A stretch of DNA of 42,664 nucleotides from an uncultured Spirochaetales bacterium. Lineage in GTDB: Bacteria; Spirochaetota; Spirochaetia; DTKZ01. The position numbers and the translations under genes are program-made. Location of the stretch: positions 1-42,664 of the forward strand of contig CALKLC010000120.1 in the NCBI GenBank assembly GCA_937991975.1, written 5' to 3'. Positions 7,713-16,009 of this stretch are shown here, piece by piece; positions within the stretch are counted from its first letter, which is position 1, and the number at the start of each line of letters is the position of its first letter. The notes beneath the pieces are model-generated. The model was not told where the DNA came from. It ran no database searches and was given only the letters and a program-made list of their open reading frames with translations.

Positions 7713-8534
7713 CTAGTTCATCTCGAACCCACCATCCACATTCAGCGTCTGCCCTGTAATATAATCCGATTCGGAAGAACAGAGGAACAAGGCCGCGGCC
7801 GCCATATCATCAACCGTTCCGGGTCTCTTCAGGGGGATCCGGGCAATGAACTCTTCGCTCGTTTTCTGGGCATCCACTCCAAAGGCTTTCTGTTTGAGTC
7901 GATTGTTCTCGTCCCACATAGGGGTAAGCACAACACTGGGGGCTATGGCATTTACATTGATGTTATAGGGTGCAAAGGCCAGGGCAGCTGACTGGGTGAT
8001 ACTGATCACTGCAGCTTTACTAGCCGCATAGGCCAGCTGGTACGCACGCCCTCTTCGACCAGAAATGGAGGTGAAATTGACGATCTTACCGTAGGATCTT
8101 TCCGCCTTCCCTGCTCGCTTTACCTCGTCGGGAATCAGCTGGATCATAGCCCTCGCTACAGCCTGGGTAGCGAAGGCTGTTCCCTTCTGGTTGATGTCGA
8201 TCACCCGGTCCCATTCCTCCTCCGTTACATCGAGGAAGTTGTTGCTCTGCACTACACCGGCAGTATTTACGAAGATATGCAATGCCCCAAAGTCCAGCAT
8301 AATTTGATCCACCACCTGTTGAGTCTCCCTGGGTTTGGAAATATCCAATCGGTAGGTTCTTGCCTCTGTCCCATTCTTTTTCAATTGGGCACTCAATTCC
8401 TCAAGAAGGTTTTCCTGAATATCCGCCAAGGCTAATCTTGCCCCCTCGCGGGAGAAGCGAAGGGCAATTCCCCTTCCAATACCCGAGGCCGCCCCTGCAA
8501 TAAAAGCTACTTTACCTTCTAGTTGTCCTTTCAT
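7713..8534 (-). CDS. SDR-family oxidoreductase, sorbitol-dehydrogenase-like
   Basis: This is the second short-chain dehydrogenase of the operon, 273 residues. It shows GAASGIGRGIA at 16-26, NTAG in place of the usual NNAG, a catalytic Ser in NFTSISGRRG, YAASKAA with Tyr and Lys, and the C-terminal GQTLNVDGG. ADIQ after the second strand carries an acidic residue that usually favours NAD over NADP. NAIAPSVVLTPMWDE resembles bacterial polyol (sorbitol-type) dehydrogenases. It lies 12 nt after the UxaE-family gene, a pairing also seen in Thermotoga, where uxaE has SDR neighbours. Confidence 0.88.
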   Translation of the reverse strand: MKGQLEGKVAFIAGAASGIGRGIALRFSREGARLALADIQENLLEELSAQLKKNGTEARTYRLDISKPRETQQVVDQIMLDFGALHIFVNTAGVVQSNNFLDVTEEEWDRVIDINQKGTAFATQAVARAMIQLIPDEVKRAGKAERSYGKIVNFTSISGRRGRAYQLAYAASKAAVISITQSAALAFAPYNINVNAIAPSVVLTPMWDENNRLKQKAFGVDAQKTSEEFIARIPLKRPGTVDDMAAAALFLCSSESDYITGQTLNVDGGFEMN

Positions 8535-8546
8535 AGGTTATCCTCC

Positions 8547-10289
8547 CTATAAGTCATATAAGTCATGCGCTATCTCGAGAAACCAGCGTTTCAGCCGTTC
8601 TGTGTATTCCTTCCTGCATACGGGTGAGACATCGTACAATTTATCCCGAAGGACAAACCGGTTCTGTGGATCCCGCCTCCCAACGGAGACAAAGCAATAG
8701 TAATGGAAGAGTTTCTTCGCCGGATGAGGGGTGGGATCCTTTGCCAGTTCCTCCAGACATTCCTTTGCAAAACTGGATCCTTTCTGGGCCTCTCCTTTTA
8801 CGAAGTTATACACATCCTCCCACCATTCCAGGAATCGTTCCCGCTGCACGTCGTAGAGGGTCTCGGCAAAGATCAACTGAAGCATGGGGGAGATCTTGAA
8901 ATTGATCCTTCCACGGGTGGCTCTCCCAAAGACCTTCCGTGTATCCTTCGATAGATCGTCCCCCGAATGGCAGTCGAGCATCAGGTTGTATAGAGAGGCG
9001 ATGTCAGAAATAACCTTTACCCGATGTTCCAGCCCGGACAGTCCGTCAGGGCAACGGTAATCTGTGCTTTTCTCTACCCCAAAATTCGGTGCCAGGTGGG
9101 TAACGGGCAGCCCCCGTCGTTCGATCTCGATTGCAAGGAAAACCACTTCTTCCGGTCGGGTGATACAATTACAGGTAGAGACTTCTGGGGGATTCTCGTC
9201 GATGGAAAGCTCCAGATCAAAAGGTTGGTTTCCCTTCAAGGATTTCAAATGAGCCGAGAGTTGTTCCAGAGCATCAAGAGCCTTCCAGTACTTTCCCACC
9301 AGTCTTCCGATCTCTTCTTCGGAGAAAGCGTACTTCCTACCGCCAATGGTTCTGGTCCGTTTATGGTAGAGAAGGACGTCTCTCCGTTCCCCTTCGTCGG
9401 GAATCTGCTGCGTTAGGTACTCCCACCCCATACCGCTGGATGAGTCCAAAAGGGCCGAATATCCAAGGATATCGGACACATCAACGGTAAAGAAAGTGTA
9501 ATACCTCGCGGCTCGCATCACCTTCTTGGCCCTTTTCAATCCTTCAGGGCCTCGTTTCACCTGAATGTGATCTGCATCCGCCCCATATTTGGGGAAACTT
9601 GGATCCTTCAGAATGGCAAGGATCCCCGCATGGAGGAGTCCCTCGAAGGTACTTCCCGTGTGTCCTTCAGCAATGGTACCAAAACTGAATAGGTAGTTTT
9701 CATGAGGAGCCTTTCCCTCTTTGAGATCATCCAGCAGGTTCAGTTCTCGGAGGGAATTCTGTATCGCATTCGCCGCAAACATTCCCTCTTCCATCGCCCG
9801 GATGGCTGCCGGCCAGACAAGGACCGTGTGCCGATCCCCTACTCCCAAGCGGGGGGTAGAACCCAACGCCCGAGGAGCCTTTTCAGGATTCAGTTCCATA
9901 AGGTACGTTTCCAGCACTTCCATGTCGGTAGGATAGAGAGAGAGGTTCTGTCCTCCCGGAAGAGGCTTGGTAGCCATGGGGTATCCCAGTTTTGAAGAAC
10001 CTTGCATGGGACCTATTCGCACAAAAAGGTGCTGTCCATCCGGCAAAGAGCCCAGAAACACATCAGCCCCTTGATCAGGTGCATGGGAAGCCGGATACAC
10101 CGTCAGATAGTTTCCCGAAAGGGGAGATTCTTGATTCTTCCCTGCCAGAGCTTGTAAGCGATGCCAGAATCGGTCATCCTCCTGAAACACCAGGGAAATG
10201 GCAGAATCCCGATCCCACGTGGCGGTATCCAGTACTCCAGGATTCCGTGCAGGGTCTATCTCCAGTTTGCCGAACGAGTAAGTCCCCAT
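8547..10289 (-). CDS. UxaE-family ketouronate (tagaturonate/fructuronate) epimerase-like protein
   Basis: Thermotoga maritima UxaE interconverts D-tagaturonate and D-fructuronate. From memory of that family this protein shares its landmarks in order: GVGDRH near 150, YGADADHI near 236, FTVDVSDIL near 267, LSIDE near 360, HLAPNFGVEKSTDYRCPD near 400 and LDCHSGDDLSKD near 437. At 580 residues it is clearly longer than the roughly 480 I recall for UxaE, with extra sequence at the N-terminus and in the middle. The HSG motif also differs after the Gly. It may therefore epimerise another ketose acid. It lies between the LarA-like epimerase and an SDR, 12 nt from each. Confidence 0.78.
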   Translation of the reverse strand: MGTYSFGKLEIDPARNPGVLDTATWDRDSAISLVFQEDDRFWHRLQALAGKNQESPLSGNYLTVYPASHAPDQGADVFLGSLPDGQHLFVRIGPMQGSSKLGYPMATKPLPGGQNLSLYPTDMEVLETYLMELNPEKAPRALGSTPRLGVGDRHTVLVWPAAIRAMEEGMFAANAIQNSLRELNLLDDLKEGKAPHENYLFSFGTIAEGHTGSTFEGLLHAGILAILKDPSFPKYGADADHIQVKRGPEGLKRAKKVMRAARYYTFFTVDVSDILGYSALLDSSSGMGWEYLTQQIPDEGERRDVLLYHKRTRTIGGRKYAFSEEEIGRLVGKYWKALDALEQLSAHLKSLKGNQPFDLELSIDENPPEVSTCNCITRPEEVVFLAIEIERRGLPVTHLAPNFGVEKSTDYRCPDGLSGLEHRVKVISDIASLYNLMLDCHSGDDLSKDTRKVFGRATRGRINFKISPMLQLIFAETLYDVQRERFLEWWEDVYNFVKGEAQKGSSFAKECLEELAKDPTPHPAKKLFHYYCFVSVGRRDPQNRFVLRDKLYDVSPVCRKEYTERLKRWFLEIAHDLYDL

Positions 10290-10301
10290 GGGTATCCCTC
10301 C

Positions 10302-11579
10302 TTAGGGTTCATAGTATGGGATCGTAAGGGGCCCTTCGGGCAACACACATATCTTGATGGCAGGGCCCAGTTCCCGAATTTTTTCCTCCACAAGCTTTTC
10401 GATGGAAGGACAGTATTCCAGATGGCATTTGCGCACCGTCTCTTTCGACAGATGGGTGGTATAAAGATAAATCCGAGCTTTCTTGACCAAAAGAGCAAGA
10501 ATATGCGCCTGCCATTGATCATCCATTCTGAATCCTTCTGAACGGATCCGTGTCAATAACGCATCCGGATCTTTCGCTTCCTGTAAGAGCCGTCCAAAGG
10601 AGCCATGTTCGGGTACCCCATCCCAACACTCAGCTGCCACCACAATCGTTCCCCCTGGTTTGGTAATCTTGGCAGCAGCACTCATCCCCTTCACTGCCTG
10701 GTACAGGTTTAAATCCAGAGGGTATCCTGCGTTGGAGGTAATTACCAGATCATACAGCGTATCGGTTCGTACCATGGAAGTGCTTCGTACAAACTCGGTC
10801 CCCTTCCGGTAGGCATGGATCCAATCCCCGGCAAAGGATGCGGTTATGTGCTTTTCCTTGTTCAAAGTCACGTTTACCAGAAAATTTGGTTTCACAAGGG
10901 AAGCTGCCTCATCGATCTCCTCTCGTAGTGGGTTCCCCTCGAGGATCCCCCAGTTTGCGGCTGGAGAATCGATATTCCGAGCATCATGATTCCGCATCAC
11001 TGTGTCCAGATGGGCAAGGCCAGGCATCACAGCCTTTCCCCCACCGGAGAACCCCGCAAAAAAGTGGGGTTCGATGAATCCTGTAAGGATTTTGAAAGAA
11101 CAGTGGAGAAACTCCCGATGGATCTTCACGATCGTTCCTCTCCGGGTTGTTCCCACCCCCTCGTGCTGATCCACGGCCCGGGCATCGTTCTGCACGATCC
11201 GATAGGTTCGGACGATATCCGCTCCCAGCATGGACTCCAGTTCTTCCCGGGTATTCAACCTGTGAGTTCCGGTAGAATTGAACAGGGTGATCCGATGGGT
11301 GGGAACGCCTGAACGTTCCAGTTCCTGGAGAATGGCTGGAATAAGGATATGGTTGGGAGTAGGTCTCGTGATATCGCTGAACACGATTCCCACCGAATCG
11401 GTGGCTCCCACAAGCTCCCGAAGGGGTTTTGTTCCGATCGGATTTCTCAAAGAACCGATAATCGTCCCATGAGGATCTTTAGCAGCAGACACATAGGAGG
11501 GCTCGATGATTCGAACAGGGAGATCATCCGGTAGCGTAAGGGGTAGCCCCTCTTTCCCATAGGCTAAATGTACTACCAT
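10302..11579 (-). CDS. LarA-family nickel-pincer hydroxyacid racemase/epimerase
   Basis: LarA enzymes use a nickel pincer nucleotide tethered to a lysine to racemise or epimerise 2-hydroxyacids. All key residues of the Lactobacillus enzyme appear here, offset by two: GTHRLNT (His106), FIEPHFF (His172), GGGKAVMPG (Lys182) and RNHDA (His198), plus the FSDITRP substrate/cofactor loop near 68. Length (425) is normal. The superfamily includes lactate, malate and phenyllactate racemases and a D-gluconate 2-epimerase; a sugar-acid epimerase suits this operon best. The cofactor genes larB, larC and larE are not in the window. It lies 25 nt after the transaldolase gene. Confidence 0.88.
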   Translation of the reverse strand: MVVHLAYGKEGLPLTLPDDLPVRIIEPSYVSAAKDPHGTIIGSLRNPIGTKPLRELVGATDSVGIVFSDITRPTPNHILIPAILQELERSGVPTHRITLFNSTGTHRLNTREELESMLGADIVRTYRIVQNDARAVDQHEGVGTTRRGTIVKIHREFLHCSFKILTGFIEPHFFAGFSGGGKAVMPGLAHLDTVMRNHDARNIDSPAANWGILEGNPLREEIDEAASLVKPNFLVNVTLNKEKHITASFAGDWIHAYRKGTEFVRSTSMVRTDTLYDLVITSNAGYPLDLNLYQAVKGMSAAAKITKPGGTIVVAAECWDGVPEHGSFGRLLQEAKDPDALLTRIRSEGFRMDDQWQAHILALLVKKARIYLYTTHLSKETVRKCHLEYCPSIEKLVEEKIRELGPAIKICVLPEGPLTIPYYEP

Positions 11580-11604
11580 CTATCTTTCCTTTTTCCTGTC
11601 TGTT

Positions 11605-13326
11605 TCAACCTTCTGCCACACCTTTCATCCGTTCCCGTACCATCTGGCTCATCTCCTGGTACATACCAATGAATTGTGTCAATGTTTCATGAACGGGTTT
11701 CCATGCTGCCACCGCCTCTGCATCTTTCTTATCCAGGGTAAGCACCCTCTCCGGTTTTCCCATCGAACTATTTTCTGGAACCCACCAGGCTTGCCGGAAG
11801 ATCTCGCTCTTCAAGAGGATCTCCACCTCCTTGTCAGGGGTTTTCCCATGGAGGGCATCGATCACGAGGGGTCTTGGATGAACATCGTACGCTCTTCGGA
11901 CGTTGGGGAAAATCGTAATGAGGGGGATCCCCCAGAGTTCCGAAATATCAGGGATCCAATCATCATAGATCCGCAGGGAGGCAATCATAATTTTTACCTT
12001 GTCCGGATCAACTCCCAGCCCTCCTTTTTCCGGGGCGGAATAAAGCCGGTACGCTGCTTTTCGAGCCACCTCCACTCCCGCCCACCGAGCAGCCTCCACC
12101 CCTCCCTCTACCCCTTTTGCCTTCAACTCATCCCGCACAGGGAACGCCAGCCTTCCGTTCATAATAGCAATGTAGGAAACAAGAGCATTCCCTTTCTGTA
12201 ATACTTCGGCAAAGGGGATGGATTGGAACAGACTGAAGGTAAGAGTCACAGTTACCCCGATCCCCTTAGAGGTGAGTTTTTTGGCTGCCTCCAGTCCTGC
12301 CGCTGTGGAAGGCACCTTGATCACCACATTAGGTACCCCTCCCAGCCGTTTCTCCAACTCTCTGTAGATGAAGACTGCCTCCTTCACCATTTTCTCGCTA
12401 TCCAGGTGGGCTTTTGGATTCACCTGCAGACTCACGTACCCCTGTTTTCCCTCACTCCAGAGGAAGATCGGCCGCAGTAACCGACAGTTCCTCTCTACTA
12501 CCGAGGTAGTAACCAATGCATTGATCCGCTCGATTGCCTCGGAAAGACTTTGTTCCGGCCCTTCCAGGATGGATGCAAGTTTTTTCTTTGAATAAGTCGA
12601 ACGAATCACTTCCTCCACCCGCTTGTTCCAGTATACCGGATCTATGTCCCATGCAAGTTTGATTAGAACTGGATTGGTAGTCACGAAGGTCCCGCCAATC
12701 CGCATCATAGAATCGAGAAACTCTGCATAATCGTTCCCGATTTCGGTATGGAGACTCCCCGCCAATGCAGATCTGGCCGCAATGCGAAGGTTCGATTTGT
12801 TATACTCATGGATGAGATTTTCAATATATTCTTGAATCCCTTTGCCCCACAGAGAGTTAACCATCCGGGTGACTTCCTCATCCGCCGCAATTCCCTCTGC
12901 CTTCAATCGGGCACGGGTTGTCTTTTTGATTTCTTCCTCGAATGCAACGGCCTCATCCGGAAAGGCCTCTAAAAGGGATCCGAGAGTCTCTAAGGTTCGT
13001 ACTGTATAGGATTGTATTCCTTCTTCTCCCAGCATAGGCAAGAGTTTCCGCTCTGCAGGGAAAGAACGAAGATCCAATGAGAGGTTCAGGAGGAAGCGGA
13101 GAATGATCGATCGATCGACTTCGGAACTCTTTACGGCTTTCCCCGTAAATTTCTTCTCTAGAAACGCGAACCGTTTCTTGAAGGTATCACTGGTAGAGAA
13201 GTATAGGAGTGCCCCTCGGACAGCCTCCTCATGTCCCTGCACAAGGGAATCCCACAAGTTTTCCAGTGTGGCCTTCTCCCACCTCTTCTTCTCTTCTCGA
13301 ATTCGTTCCTTCAGTTTCAGATTCAT
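11605..13326 (-). CDS. Divergent transaldolase with extra N-terminal helical domain
   Basis: The C-terminal two thirds is a transaldolase-type barrel: FVTTNPVLIK (about 213), VSLQVNP, then NVVIKVPST with the Schiff-base Lys at about 337, GVTVTLTFSLFQ, and KIMIASLRIYDDW where ordinary enzymes have ASFR. The usual VGR is NGR. The first 200 or so residues are charged, mostly helical and of no recognised family; typical transaldolases are 215-320 residues against 573 here. The start is the ATG at 13326, because GGAGGAG lies inside the longer ORF of the track. These changes suggest a non-standard acceptor or donor sugar. It follows the GntR gene by 18 nt. Confidence 0.85.
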   Translation of the reverse strand: MNLKLKERIREEKKRWEKATLENLWDSLVQGHEEAVRGALLYFSTSDTFKKRFAFLEKKFTGKAVKSSEVDRSIILRFLLNLSLDLRSFPAERKLLPMLGEEGIQSYTVRTLETLGSLLEAFPDEAVAFEEEIKKTTRARLKAEGIAADEEVTRMVNSLWGKGIQEYIENLIHEYNKSNLRIAARSALAGSLHTEIGNDYAEFLDSMMRIGGTFVTTNPVLIKLAWDIDPVYWNKRVEEVIRSTYSKKKLASILEGPEQSLSEAIERINALVTTSVVERNCRLLRPIFLWSEGKQGYVSLQVNPKAHLDSEKMVKEAVFIYRELEKRLGGVPNVVIKVPSTAAGLEAAKKLTSKGIGVTVTLTFSLFQSIPFAEVLQKGNALVSYIAIMNGRLAFPVRDELKAKGVEGGVEAARWAGVEVARKAAYRLYSAPEKGGLGVDPDKVKIMIASLRIYDDWIPDISELWGIPLITIFPNVRRAYDVHPRPLVIDALHGKTPDKEVEILLKSEIFRQAWWVPENSSMGKPERVLTLDKKDAEAVAAWKPVHETLTQFIGMYQEMSQMVRERMKGVAEG

Positions 13327-13344
13327 AGGTTTCTCCTCCATTCA

Positions 13345-14016
13345 TTACTCATGAATAAACCCTTCCAGCTTCAGTACTGCATCCCGGGAGGCCAGGATAT
13401 GGGCAGACATGACCTGCTCGATTCTTTCCTCATCCTGGGACAGAAAGGCCTGGATGATGGCAATATGTTCCTGATTGGTAGATTCTATCCGTTTCGGAAG
13501 CCTCCCTGCAAGGATACGCATACGCTGGTTCTGGTCCATTACCACCCGGTACATTTCTATTAGATGTTTATTCTGAGTACACTCCACGATGTAATCGTGC
13601 AGATCCCGATCATACTGGAACCAATCTTTGAACGATATAGAACCCATATCCATCGTGGTGAACAGCTTCAGGAATTGTTCCAGGACTCCTCGATCCATCC
13701 TCCGACTGGAAATGCGGGCGATCTTGGGCTCTAAAAGAAGTCGGATCTGGTAGATCTCGTAGATGTCCTGTACAGAAATAGGTGAGACAAAGGTACCTTG
13801 CCTGGGATAGATATCGATAAGATGTTCCCGTTGGAGACGGAGCAAGGCCTCCCGAATGGGGGTTCGAGACGTACCGAACTCCGAAGCCAATGAATCCTCT
13901 GAAACTACCGATCCCGGAAGCATTTCACAGGAAATGATCCGTTCCTTGATTCTTCGGTAGACCTGTTCCTGCAGAGCTTCCTTCTTCATGCTCGAAGTCC
14001 CGATCGGTGTTTTCAT
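13345..14016 (-). CDS. GntR-family transcriptional regulator, FCD (FadR) subfamily
   Basis: This 223-residue regulator has an N-terminal winged helix (QEQVYRRIKERI, then SEDSLASEFGTSRTPIREALLRLQREHLI) and a C-terminal FCD ligand domain. The FCD metal ligands are visible as Asp and His in YDRDLHDYI, His in QEHIAIIQAF and His in MSAHILASRD, so it probably senses a metal-chelated carboxylate such as a sugar acid. The track ORF starts far too early; the ATG at 14016 overlaps the stop of the dehydrogenase gene as TAATG with AAGGA before it. In Thermotoga an FCD regulator (TM0439) sits beside uxaE. It probably controls this operon. Confidence 0.92.
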   Translation of the reverse strand: MKTPIGTSSMKKEALQEQVYRRIKERIISCEMLPGSVVSEDSLASEFGTSRTPIREALLRLQREHLIDIYPRQGTFVSPISVQDIYEIYQIRLLLEPKIARISSRRMDRGVLEQFLKLFTTMDMGSISFKDWFQYDRDLHDYIVECTQNKHLIEMYRVVMDQNQRMRILAGRLPKRIESTNQEHIAIIQAFLSQDEERIEQVMSAHILASRDAVLKLEGFIHE

Positions 14017-15053
14017 TATTCCTTCGGATCCAGCACGATTTTCAATCCGCGTTTTGCTTCGAATAGATCGAAGGCCTTCTTCCATTCTGCCAGGGGAAGG
14101 ATATCGGATACGAGAGGTTTCAACTGTACCTGCCCCTCGGCCACCATATGCAACGCCCGTTCCCAGGAAGTCCATCGGGATCCAAGAGATCCGGTAACCT
14201 TCACCTCTTTATAGCAGATCCGTTCGAAATCTAAGGATATGGGCTTTCCGAATAGTCCAATTTGTGTCAACTGTCCCCGTTTCCTCACAGAAAGAAGGGC
14301 GTCCTGCAGGGCCTTCTCGCTTCCCGAACACTCCAATACAACGTCTACCCCAACGCCCCGCGTGATCTCTTCCACCAATTCCCCCAGACTTTGCTTCGTG
14401 ACATCCACCGTCCACTCTGCACCGAGGGCTTTTGCTTTTTCAAGCCTTTCCGAATCTACAGGAGTACCCGTGACCAGTACGCGGGCTCCATGCGCTTTCG
14501 CTACCTGGAGGGTAGCCAAACCGATGGCTCCCGGCCCCGATACAAGGACTGTATCCCCCGCCTGGATATGGGTAAGTTCCACCACAGCATGCACAATACA
14601 GGCAAGAGGTTCCATCAGAGCGCCTTCAAGGAAGGAAATAGAATCTGGCAGCGGATGGAGGCGAGCTGCAGGAACGATCGTGTAGGGAGCGAAAGCACCG
14701 TTGTACCAGTAGCCGAGAGTCTTACGCTGGTTACAGAGGTTGTAGTACCCTTCCCTGCAATGGATACAGACTCCACAGTATGAGTACGCTGTTTCTGAGA
14801 CCACCCGATCCCCTGGCTTCCAGTGTTCCACACCAAGTCCAACCTCTACGATTGTTCCGCTGAACTCATGTCCCGTGATTACGGGCGGACGCACAGGAAT
14901 GGCAATGTCACTATGGTAGATATGAAGGTCTGAACCGCAGATTCCTGTGTACTGGACTGCGATCTTTACCTCTCCCGGGCCTGGTTTTGGTTCCGGAACT
15001 TCCCGCAGTTCCATATTCCCGGGCCCAGCCGCATACTTCACTAACCCCTTCAT
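14016..15053 (-). CDS. Zinc-dependent alcohol dehydrogenase (polyol dehydrogenase-like, MDR family)
   Basis: This 345-residue medium-chain dehydrogenase has the catalytic zinc ligands GICGSDLH and GHEFSG, structural-zinc cysteines CGVCIHCREGYYNLC, and the Rossmann motif VSGPGAIGLATLQ. It resembles sorbitol, threonine and galactitol dehydrogenases that oxidise a secondary alcohol with NAD(P). The track ORF begins 80 residues too early. The ATG at 15053 overlaps the transketolase stop as TAATG, preceded by AAAGGAGG. It probably makes or consumes the keto form of the operon substrate. Confidence 0.93.
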   Translation of the reverse strand: MKGLVKYAAGPGNMELREVPEPKPGPGEVKIAVQYTGICGSDLHIYHSDIAIPVRPPVITGHEFSGTIVEVGLGVEHWKPGDRVVSETAYSYCGVCIHCREGYYNLCNQRKTLGYWYNGAFAPYTIVPAARLHPLPDSISFLEGALMEPLACIVHAVVELTHIQAGDTVLVSGPGAIGLATLQVAKAHGARVLVTGTPVDSERLEKAKALGAEWTVDVTKQSLGELVEEITRGVGVDVVLECSGSEKALQDALLSVRKRGQLTQIGLFGKPISLDFERICYKEVKVTGSLGSRWTSWERALHMVAEGQVQLKPLVSDILPLAEWKKAFDLFEAKRGLKIVLDPKE

Positions 15054-16009
15054 TACAACCCTCCTTTCTTTTTCAGAACCTCCTCCGCAGCCTTCACGAT
15101 ATGCTGGGAAGTCAACCCATACTTTTCTAGAAGAGCCTGATAATCCCCTGACTCGGCAAAGGTGTCCCGTACTCCCACGAACTCGATGGGTACTGGATAA
15201 AGACGTCCTACTGCCTCGGCTGCCGCACCTCCCAGGCCTCCGTGGATAGAATGCTCTTCTGCCACCACAATTCCGCCCGTTTCTTTCGCACATCTCTCGA
15301 GGAGTTCCGTGTCCAGGGGTTTGATGGTATGGATGTTTACCACTCTCGCGGACACTCCCTGTGCCTCGAGTATCTGAGCAGCCTCCATTGCTCGGTGTAC
15401 CATGTAGCCAGTTGCTACGAGGGTAATGTCTTTTCCGCTTCGAAGGAGTTTCCCTTTCCCCAGGACAAAAGGCTGGCTATCATTTTCTGGAATGTCCGGG
15501 CACTCGTTTCTGTGGATCCTAATGTATACCGGGCCTTTATACTGCACCGCCGCTTCTGTAGCCGCCTTGACTTCAGCCCCATCAGCCGGGCAAATGACCA
15601 GCATGTTGGGAAGGGCACGCATAAAAGCGATATCCAGGATGGAATGATGACTCGCTCCATCGTAGGAGTCGGAAAGCCCTGCATAGGTTCCTGCCAGTTT
15701 CACATTCAGTTTCGTATACGCTATAAGACTACGAATGGGATCTCCACATCGGAGGACCATGAAACAGGCAAAGGTGTTCACGAAGGGAATCAGCCCTGTG
15801 GTTGAAATACCCGCTGCCATGGCTGCCATATTCATTTCTGCAATCCCCACATTGAAGAAACGCTCAGGGAACGCTTCCCCAAACAGGATGGTCCTTGTGG
15901 AGGTTGCCACATCCGCATCGAATACAACGATATGGGGGTTGGTCTTTCCCAGTTCCACTAGAGTTTCACCATACACTTGCCTCATGGCCTTCCCTGTTGC
16001 TCCTGCCAT
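15053..16009 (-). CDS. Transketolase, C-terminal subunit
   Basis: This half of a split transketolase holds the pyrimidine-binding and C-terminal domains: VFDADVATSTRT, FFNVGIAEMNMAAMAAG with the TPP-activating Glu, LAGTYAGLSDSYDGASHHSILDIAFMRALPNM, and later VVAEEHSIHGGLGGAAAEAV. The subunit is 318 residues. The ATG at 16009 overlaps the stop of the N-terminal subunit as TAATG, so both halves are made together. Split transketolases are common in dedicated sugar pathways (for example apulose-phosphate and sulfo-sugar routes). Two-carbon unit transfer from a ketose is expected; the donor is not known. Confidence 0.93.
   Translation of the reverse strand: MAGATGKAMRQVYGETLVELGKTNPHIVVFDADVATSTRTILFGEAFPERFFNVGIAEMNMAAMAAGISTTGLIPFVNTFACFMVLRCGDPIRSLIAYTKLNVKLAGTYAGLSDSYDGASHHSILDIAFMRALPNMLVICPADGAEVKAATEAAVQYKGPVYIRIHRNECPDIPENDSQPFVLGKGKLLRSGKDITLVATGYMVHRAMEAAQILEAQGVSARVVNIHTIKPLDTELLERCAKETGGIVVAEEHSIHGGLGGAAAEAVGRLYPVPIEFVGVRDTFAESGDYQALLEKYGLTSQHIVKAAEEVLKKKGGL

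Noticed and set aside
14017-14175. 53-residue N-terminal extension of the GntR regulator in the track
   Set aside because: It lies wholly inside the dehydrogenase coding sequence, and family members begin shortly before the winged helix.
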